Assembly: GCF_033958435.1 (NCBI RefSeq)
Contig: NC_134161.1
Span: forward strand, 9,610,001-9,674,000
Source: Carettochelys insculpta
Taxonomy: Eukaryota; Chordata; Testudines; Carettochelyidae
Direction of reading: 5' to 3'
DNA length: 64,000 nt
Part shown: positions 57,346 through 64,000 of the stretch, one piece after another
Layout: each line of letters begins with the position of its first letter
Numbering within the stretch: the stretch's first letter is position 1
Program-made: the position numbers and the translations under genes
Notes under the pieces: model-generated
What the model saw: only the letters and a program-made list of their open reading frames with translations
Told to the model about the DNA's origin: nothing
Database searches by the model: none

Positions 57346-59230
57346 ACTTTGGGATCCTCTGATAAAAAGTTGGATGAGGACAATGTATTGTTGCTGTTTT
57401 ATTTGAATGTTTCCCAAACTTCTTTTTTGGCATTTGTTCCCTTTATTAGTTTAAAAGACAGATTCTGATGTTGGTTGTGCCTGTGTATGTCCAGAGTAAG
57501 TCCATTGAATTAAACAAGGTAAATGACAAGTTTGACGTGTGGAACTAAAAGAAAATTCTAGTCCTCTAACGTTGACTGTACTAGTCAGTCATCTCTTTGG
57601 CTCCACCTTCCTGCAGCAAGGAACTTCCTCTTACTTTGTATGTTGTCAGTGACTTGGTCCTGCGATTGCTTGAAATCACAGAAGTTCCTTTTGATTGACC
57701 CCCTGATATGCTGCTCATACCTTTGGCACTGGTCTCCCTGCTCTCTGAGGCTCCCCCAACATCCTGTCCTGCTGGACCAGATCCTGTGGTCTCCCCCAGC
57801 CAAGGTACAGAGTTGAGTTTACTGCCCCACTGCAGAGAAGCACAGACCCTAAACCAGTGCAGCTCCAAGAGGACTTAACTCTAAAAGCTCAGCATGCAGG
57901 AAACCAACCTCAAAATGGGACTAAACCCACAAACAAATCTGTCTTACCCTGTGTAAAAGTTTTACACAGAGAAAGCTCATATGTCTGCCCCTTTTATCAG
58001 TGTAAGAGAGTTGTGTACAGCCATCTTCACTGGGCTTGATAATAAACAGAAGTGTTTTTATTCAGGTATAAAATGTAGGATTTAGTGGTAAAAAGTAAAA
58101 ACAGTCAGGTCAAAATAAGTTACAAAATTAAAATCAATAAAAGTGCTTTGCTAATTCTAATGCACTAAGGAACTTGTTAACATGCAAATTCTTACCCTAA
58201 ACTGTTGCTGCAAACATCTTTTTAACAAGCTAAGCTGAGTCCTAACTTGGGCCCCATCCTTCCTCCTGTTCAGTTTTAGATGTTTCCAGCAGCCATTTCA
58301 GGTAAGTGGGTGGTCTCCTGGAAGTTGCCAGCTACCTGTTCTTTGTTTTCCTCCCTTATATCCCTTTTGTCCAAGGCAGGAATTCTTTGTGCTGAGTTCA
58401 AGCTTCTCTCACCTTGGGTGGAATATTACCATATCCAAAATGGGTTTCAATATCAGGGAGCCTTTTTACGACCAACCATAGTTTGGGCTTGTGGGACAAG
58501 CAAGACTATTCGCAGGTCCTTGAGTTGATCACCGTGCCATTAGTTTTACTGGGCATCAGTGACCGCAATAAACAAATCCACACTTCATACTTAAAACTTC
58601 ACATAGAAGAATGACACATGCACACAAATAGGAAATGCCATTTGGCAGATTGTAACGTTACAATTCATAGGTGACATGAGGAAGTTTGTCTAAAACATCG
58701 CTGAGTTACGCATATTCATATTCACAAGCCAGGCATGGGGGCATCACCTTCCCAACCTGACTTTAGTGCTGAACTCTGTGCCACTGCATTCCTCTTGTTC
58801 AGCCATGCATAGAGGATTGCAGCACACTCCCAAACCCCGCCATAGTTCTTTCCCACTGGTGGAAGCATGGCCCTCGGTTAATGTTGTTCAAAAAGTTTGG
58901 GAAGCAGAAAGAGCTGAGGATGATTTTCACATTGCATTGATGTTGGGTTGGGGCCAAGTGTGAATGGGGTAAAGTTATAATCACCCTGATGCATAGGCTG
59001 TGGAGATGGGGGCAGGGAGAGTTAGGCATGACAGTGCCAGTGAGCTATGCGGGAAGGGGACAGGTGAGACTGGCAGCCTCGTTTCTCTTTTCCTCTGTGG
59101 TACATCCCGTGTTCACATCCATCAGTGTGATTTGAAGCAAACGTGGCTATTCCACTGTCTCACATACTGATACCACCCCCCGGCCAAACTGTTCAGACTT
59201 CAGTGCAGTTCTTGTTAACTGATACAGTTA
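57346..59230. other. Intron sequence; possible old LTR-like piece 57.6-58.7 kb
   Basis: From about 57600 to 58680 the text (ATAATAAACAGAAGTGTTTT, TATTCAGGTATAAAATGTAGG, GTTACAAAATTAAAATCAAT) resembles antisense retroviral-type repeats of reptiles, similar in style to 25150-25480. I see no pol motif and no LTR pair, so this is a weak call. Confidence 0.3.
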
Positions 59231-59634
59231 TCCTATGTCTACACTACAGAGTTTTGTCGACAAAGCTGGCATTTTGTTGACAAAATCCACGGAGCGCCCA
59301 CATTTCCAAGGTGTTCTGTTAACAGTAAATCAACAGAACGCTGCACTTTTGTTGACAGCATTCTGCCATTCCCCCAGGAGGCAGAACACCTCTGTCGACA
59401 CAGATCTGTGGGCAGAAAGCCAGTCTGGATGTTCTGGGGGAATTCTGTCAACAGCCAGGGCTTCCGAGACGTTGGGTAGCCCTGTCTGCTGTGCTTTCAG
59501 CTGGGCATTTTGTTGAGAGAGTGGCAGTGCACTCTACTTGGCAATTTGGCCGTGATCTGTCAACAGATGTTTTGTCGTAACGTATCGTCCATCGATAATG
59601 TCTGATGATAGATTGCTCTAGTCTAGACACAGCC
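59231..59634 (+). mobile_element. Harbinger-like MITE with TTA duplication, 404 bp
   Basis: Left end TCCTATGTCTACACTACAG; reverse complement of right end GGCTGTGTCTAGACTAG. TTA flanks both ends (59228-59230 and 59635-59637). Many GTCGACAAA/CAACAGA words occur inside, on both strands. Confidence 0.82.
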
Positions 59635-60204
59635 TTAGATTTGGGGATGGTGGTTTCTAAAGAACAAAGAGGGAGAGGAAGAAAGTAAAGCAAATAGGGA
59701 ATTCAACAGCTGATGGAGTGCGTGTCAAAAATCTCCCTGATTCTTAAGCACAAGCTCAGGTTTCCCACATAGGATAGAACAAAAGATGAGTCTGTTTCTT
59801 CATGGGCATGTTCTTTTCTACACTTAGGTTTCTTTCTTTCTTTATCTCTTACTACATCTGTCTGTGTTTTTCAGGCCACTTGCATGCTGGCTTTCAGTTG
59901 GAGTTGATTGACCATCTGCAGATAGTTCACACAGGAAAACGGAGGGTTTAACTTGTATACCTGAAAATGAAACGAGTTCACAGAGTTCAAAGGTGAAAGC
60001 CCAGCGATATACTGTTTGCTGAGTCCTGTGCTCCCATAGAGAACTACCAGAATAATAGGTGCAGAGTGTTGCCGTGGCAATATGCACTTCCTGATCTCCT
60101 CCTCTCTAACTCAGTTTCGCCAGTGATGTCAAGATAACCTTTCCCTGTATTTCATATGCATGCACGCTCTATGATATATGTATAGATGGCGAGAGGAAGA
60201 ATAT
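59635..60204. other. Intron sequence, no recognised content
   Basis: Ordinary mixed-composition DNA with chance ORFs; nothing can be named. Confidence 0.4.
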
Positions 60205-60261
60205 GCCTGTGGTTAGAATACTAGTCTTTGATCTGGGAAACCAGAGTTCGATTTGCGGCTA
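60205..60261 (+). mobile_element. MIR-like SINE, tRNA-like head of a split copy
   Basis: GTGGTTAGAATACTAGTC then GGGAAACCAGAGTTCGATTT is the tRNA-like head of MIR. It resumes at 60568 after the Tigger-like insert. Confidence 0.68.
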
Positions 60262-60567
60262 CAGTAAACTATCTCATATCCAACGTTCTATCGTCCGGGA
60301 CTCTCAAATAACCAGTATTTTAATCATAAGAAAATTTTATTTACATTTTCCATATGTACAATATAGTGAAAGTAAATACAAATAAATACAGCAAATACGT
60401 ATAAGTTTACATTGTATAATGCTAGTGGTACTCTGCTATGTGTTTGTTTCTTTCCATCTAATCCTGTTTTTCTCGAGTGTTATGCATTGCTGGGTATACC
60501 TCTCTGTTATCCAGAGTATTTGAATACTCAGCAACCTCCCTGTCCTCAGGCTGTCAGATATGAACTG
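60262..60567 (-). mobile_element. pogo/Tigger-like MITE with TA duplication, 306 bp
   Basis: Left end CAGTAAACTATCTCATATCC; reverse complement of right end CAGTTCATATCTGACAGCC then GGGAGGTTGCTGAGTATTC. TA flanks both ends (60260-60261 and 60568-60569). Compared with 53445 it lies in the opposite orientation. Confidence 0.8.
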
Positions 60568-60680
60568 TACATCACAGACTTCCAGCCTGCTCTTGATCAA
60601 ATCACACTTATCCGCATTGTGTCTCTGCTTCTGTAAATTGGGGGTGTTAGCACTGTGATCCAGCCCAGTGTTGTTTGAGG
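60568..60680 (+). mobile_element. MIR-like SINE, rest of the split copy
   Basis: CATCACAGACTTCCAGCCTG, GATCAAATCACACTTATC and GTGTCTCTGCTTCTGTAAAT then TGGGGGTGTTAGCACTG continue the MIR core and tail from 60261. Confidence 0.65.
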
Positions 60681-60939
60681 ATAAGCACATTAAACATAGT
60701 GAGTAGCTCACAGTCTGAGGTAACAGGGGTCATAGAAATAACATAGGTGGAAGTGTGGGGTGACAAGGTGCCGAGCTTCTCTGTTGTCATCCGTGGAAGA
60801 AGTTTTGAGTGTGAGTGTGTGAACTCAGAGTTAGTCATAATTAGTTGAAAGTGTGAGTGGTTTTAAAACAGTTATTCCATGTGTGTTCTCTCTTGAGATC
60901 CATCCCATAGATATACCCCATATCCACAGGTAGTTTGGT

Positions 60940-61157
60940 TTAGGGGCCAGAGACAGAGCGCTGGACTAGAAGTGGGGAAACTTGGGTTCTTTTCCCAGCT
61001 TGACCATTGTCCTTCTGGGTGATTTTGGGCAAATCACTTTCCTCTCTGGGTTTTAGTTTTCTCACCTGTAAAATAGGGATAGTGGTGCTGGCCTTTTTTT
61101 CAAAGCACTTTGAGCTCTTCTGATGAAAAGTGCTGTATAACAGGTAGGTATTATTGT
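60940..61157 (+). mobile_element. MIR-like SINE, nearly complete
   Basis: In order: head AGCGCTGGACTAGAAGTGGG, CTTGGGTTCTTTTCCCAGC, core GGGCAAATCACTTTCCTCTC, TTTTCTCACCTGTAAAATAG and tail CAAAGCACTTTGAGCTCTTC then GTGCTGTATAACAGG. This is the best-kept MIR copy here. Confidence 0.85.
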
Positions 61158-61565
61158 TTCAGTTTACAAGTAAAAGATGTTTAATTTTTCCAAGTTGCTC
61201 GTTTTGCAGAGTGCAAATGCAAACTTGGAATATAAAGTCAGTCGCTCTCCTCTTCACTCTCACCGCCTTATGACACCTTTTTGCTTGTGATACATCGTTT
61301 GCAATTGAAATTGAGGAATTTTGTTGATGATGCATGAGCCAAAATGGCATCCACTTGATTCATCCATACTTCCACTGACTGTGCAGGACTAACAGGCTTT
61401 GAAGTAGTCAAAGCTTAATTGTGTTGCGAGACTGCATAGATGTAACTCACAATACACAAAAGAAGCATGTTTGTTGAATAAGAAAATGCTCTTTATACAG
61501 AGACACTCTGTTGACTATAAGCCCAACTTTTCTGACCATAAGCATATGGTAAGCAGTTATTCTGG

Positions 61566-61736
61566 ATCTGTAACAGCAACAAAGGGTCCTGTGGCACCTT
61601 ATAGACTAACAGAAAAGTTTCGAGCATGAGCTTTCGTGAGCACAGACTCTGATGAAGTGAGTCTGTGCTCACGAAAGCTCATGCTCAAAATTTTTCTGTT
61701 AGTCTATAAGGTGCCACAGGACCCTTCGTTGCTGTT
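61566..61736. mobile_element. Inverted-dimer SINE hairpin with 11-bp target duplication
   Basis: The left arm AACAGCAACAAAGGGTCCTG, TGGCACCTTATAGACTAACA, GAAAAGTTTCGAGCATGAGC, TTTCGTGAGCACAGACTC has a near-perfect inverted copy as the right arm, around the centre TGATGAAGT (about 61650). The 11-mer AGTTATTCTGG flanks it (61555-61565 and 61737-61747), so the folded form was inserted as one unit. It is a SINE-like family common in reptiles. Confidence 0.88.
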
Positions 61737-61747
61737 AGTTATTCTGG

Positions 61748-62630
61748 GTATTTTCAAACATCTGGAAGTCATTATTAACTAATTGTGTAATAAAAGCAAC
61801 TTTATATTTCAAGAGATGGGCTTTCAGCTACTGTCCTCTGCTGCAGCATTGACCTAATACCTTAGCCCCTTGGGAAAATGTAGTAGTTTTGGCTTAAGTC
61901 TCCTTTAGGTTAAAGTCCCTTCATCAGTGTTTCCAGCACCTGCAATTAGTTTGCAAGCCTTATATTATTTAGTGTTTTTCCTAAAACTCCAGCTTCTGGA
62001 TATAAGAGATTGCAGGAGAATCTCAGCTTTTGCTTTTTATTATTGTTGTTTTTAATTTAATTTCTAGTATTAATAGTTGCAAAGAGACACTAGAGTATGT
62101 GATCTGAGTGCATCCAAACAGCTTCTGTTTGGACAGACGTCTAAGGGATGCTTTTCTTCCTAAGTTTATTAGGTGATGATAAATAAAAAGAACCACATTT
62201 ATAAGCTAACATGACTTTTCATCAACTGGGGTTGGCAATACTATATTTTATTTCCACCTCTATCATTGTGAGCCATAATAAGGGGAATATGCCATATATA
62301 AAATAGTCATCAGAATTATTCATTAGAAATACATTATCCAACAAGTATAGCGTTTTCTGTCCACAAACCAATCCTGATTTCTGCTATTCGATTTGTAGGT
62401 AATTTCCCCATATAATTTATGTGCACAAAGTACAGCTGATGGGTTCACTGTTCTTTATGCATGGTGTAAGTCACACAGCATTGTTTCTTCTTCCTGACTG
62501 AATGACTGGAGTTTCTAAAACAGGAGAATAATTCCAGTAAGGAATGAATAATGAACAGCAATATCTTCAATGTTGAACAAATGCCCATGTTTGCATGTGA
62601 ATTCTGATATTCACAGAAAGAAAAGCATTG
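61748..62630. other. Intron sequence, no recognised content
   Basis: AT-rich DNA (TTTAATTTAATTTC near 62052, ATATTTTATTTCC near 62241); no exon or nameable repeat. Confidence 0.4.
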
Positions 62631-62985
62631 TTAAATGATTAGGGGGCTGGAGCATGTGACATATGAGGATCAGCTGAGGGATTTGGGCATATTTAGTTTC
62701 CAGAAGAGATGAGTGAGGGGCAAACTGATAGCAGCCTTCAACTTCCTGAAGGGGGGACTTTAAAGAGGATGGAGAGAAGCTGGTCTCGTTAGTGATAGGA
62801 TGGCAGAACAAGGAGTGATGGTCTCAAGTTACATTGGGGGAGGTCTAGGTTAGGGAAAAGTATTTCACTAACGGGGTGGTGAAGCACTGGAATGTGTTAC
62901 CTAGAGAGTTGGTGGAATCTCCATCCCTAAATATTTTTAAGTCCAGTCTTGAGAAGGTCCTGGCTGGGATGATTTAGTTTTAGAT
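62631..62985 (+). mobile_element. CR1 LINE 3' fragment
   Basis: AATGATTAGGGGGCTGGAGC, CAACTTCCTGAAGGGGGG, AACAAGGAGTGATGGTCTCA, GGTGAAGCACTGGAATG and GGTGGAATCTCCATCCC parallel 52788-53140 of the larger copy. It breaks off at GGCTGGGATGATTTAG, just before the usual tail. Confidence 0.85.
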
Positions 62986-63492
62986 TTAGGTTTAGGAACA
63001 TTTTTACTGGGGAAGAATTCCAAATGTTTCTCAAATGGGAATAATAAGAGGCAAATAGGATCGAACTCATAATTCAAATCAGAATTTTCTATGGTCATTT
63101 TGCATTAACTAGATTTGTTGCGTAATAATGACCAGGAGATACATAAAGTTAGCTATTTTGCTTAAGGGATGTGATTTTTTTTTTCATGTTTGTAGCTCTG
63201 CTGGCAAAAGACTAGTATAGATGCAGTTATTTCAGCAAAAATGTCCTTTTGCGAGTTATCTTAGGGAACTGGTTTAAACTGTGTCTGTACTAGGAGGGCT
63301 TGTCAGGGTACCTACACCAGTAACCCCTTTCTCTTATAGGCAAGACATTAGGGACCTGATGCCATATTTAGGCACCACAGTAAATGGGCTGTTCTTAAGA
63401 GTTGCTGTGTACCTGCAGCTTCTAGTCACTTGACTGGGAGCTGTAGGTACTCAACACCTTTTGAAAATCAAGCCATTTGCTTAGAAGTTTGA
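62986..63492. other. Intron sequence close to exon 2, no recognised content
   Basis: Nothing can be named; no further exon signals. Confidence 0.4.
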
Positions 63493-63774
63493 GTGCTTGT
63501 CTATAAGGAAAATTTTGTGCTATACTGGTATAGTCATACTGCTGTATTTACACTGGTATAAACCCTCAGGGTAGACACTTTTATTCTGGGATAAGGGGAG
63601 CTTTTTCAGAGTAGCTTAAACACCTTCTCCAGTGACATAAACTAAACAAAACAAAACCAAAACCAAATCTTTTATGCTGGAATAAGCATGTCTCCTAGAC
63701 ATTACAGGTATAATGGTACTGGTTTATAGTCGTGCTTCAACTTACAACGGTATGTTTCTTACATAGACAAGTCC
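63493..63774 (+). mobile_element. Possible MITE next to exon 2
   Basis: The left side GTGCTTGTCTATAAGG and the reverse complement of the right side GGACTTGTCTATGTAAG form short inverted ends; CTGGTATA phrases repeat inside. No clear target duplication. If real, it ends about 175 bases upstream of the exon 2 acceptor. Confidence 0.4.
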
Positions 63775-63948
63775 TAAAGTTGGCGGTAGGTGTCTAGGTT
63801 CAGGAAGCCGTGTGTTTATTTCAGGCAGAGCACATATAGAGAAGCCACATGTCACCGTCTCACCTCGTGCCAACCTATATATACCACGGGTAACTTGCTT
63901 GGGTACTTGTTGGCATACGGTTATTGACTGTGCTCTTTTTCCATCCAG

Positions 63949-64000
63949 CACTGCCAGTAACTCAAACCGCAGCACTCCTGCCTGCTCCCCCATCCTGCGC
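63949..64000 (+). CDS. GRAMD1B: GRAMD1B coding exon 2, cut by the window end
   Basis: Seen: acceptor AG at 63947-63948 after a pyrimidine tract (CTCTTTTTCCATCC), with a possible branch-point A at 63927 in TTGAC, 21 bases upstream of the AG's G. The first base C completes the Cys codon begun in exon 1. The following codons read TASNSNRSTPACSPILR to the last base with no stop. This Ser/Thr/Pro/Asn-rich tract matches the start of GRAMD1B as I recall it, before the basic KRSRSPTP segment that should follow just outside the window. The minus-strand open frame over the same bases is a shadow. The exon continues past 64000, so its donor is not visible. Confidence 0.92.

Larger units (their letters stand above)
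15555..63948 (+). other. GRAMD1B: GRAMD1B intron 1 (48,394 bp)
   Basis: The interval runs from a GTAAGT donor to a TTTTTCCATCCAG acceptor. The flanking exons join in phase 2 and give a recognisable protein start. A long first intron is usual for this gene family. It contains a second CpG island with candidate alternative first exons and most of the repeats listed here. I see no other convincing exon in it. Confidence 0.88.

Noticed and set aside
1..64000. CRISPR array, bacterial operon, rRNA or phage-type defence system
   Set aside because: Nothing in the window has the regular spacing, coding density or gene families of such systems; the sequence is vertebrate nuclear DNA.

Overview
This window looks like vertebrate, most likely turtle, nuclear DNA. 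It is a low-gene-density stretch with two CpG islands and many interspersed repeats of reptile type: CR1/L3 LINEs, a tRNA-derived SINE with a CR1-like tail as found in cryptodiran turtles, MIR-like CORE SINEs, and short hAT, Harbinger-like and pogo/Tigger-like DNA elements. The species call rests on the repeat families as I remember them; a crocodilian is the main alternative. No bacterial-type operon, CRISPR array, rRNA or functional tRNA gene is visible.

The one protein-coding gene I can support is the 5' end of GRAMD1B (Aster-B), on the + strand. Coding exon 1 (15532-15554, MKGFKLA plus two bases of a Cys codon) lies in CpG island 1 (about 14.77-16.05 kb) and ends at a GTAAGT donor. The window ends inside exon 2 (63949-64000), which starts after a good branch-point, pyrimidine-tract and AG signal and reads in phase as TASNSNRSTPACSPILR. 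The 48,394-bp interval between them (15555-63948) is intron 1. Bases 1 to about 14.7 kb are upstream flank, or intron of a longer transcript.

Inside intron 1 a second CpG island (about 43.86-44.83 kb) looks like an alternative promoter. It holds two candidate coding first exons. ATG-GCT-ACC-AG|GT at 44327 is phase-compatible with exon 2. ATG-GTC-CCG-GAG|GTGAGT at 44241 has stronger start and donor signals but is out of phase with exon 2. A 19-codon upstream ORF and a long G-quadruplex tract lie next to them.

Repeats by region: 2.9 kb SINE piece; 9.55 kb hAT; 10.5-11.65 kb CR1/L3 pieces in both orientations; 12.6 kb MIR; 17.2 kb hAT; 19.06-19.62 kb a cryptic simple region; 20.5 kb SINE with 12-bp target duplication; 22.0 kb Harbinger-like; 23.4 kb hAT; 24.4 kb MIR; 26.5 kb hAT-like; 28.0 kb MIR; 28.6 kb L3; 30.7 kb SINE; 31.8 kb hAT; 32.2 and 32.7 kb CR1 tails; 33.8-34.4 kb a degenerate tandem split by a turtle-type SINE; 34.9-35.8 kb a MIR split by an hAT; 39.5 kb hAT; 39.9 kb Tigger-like; 40.7 kb mariner-like; 41.8 kb fold-back SINE; 42.1-43.0 kb three Harbinger-like elements; 46.8 kb hAT; 51.5-53.2 kb CR1 with a broken reverse transcriptase; 53.4 kb Tigger; 54.0-54.5 kb a 442-bp palindrome; 55.4-56.7 kb a GC-rich retroposon-like block; 57.0 kb L3; 59.2 kb Harbinger-like; 60.2 kb a MIR split by a Tigger; 60.9 kb MIR; 61.6 kb hairpin SINE; 62.6 kb CR1. 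I found no new protein-coding system. The most interesting signals are the second promoter with its phase-matched start, an open frame running upstream of the annotated start, and the recurrent fold-back form of one SINE family.
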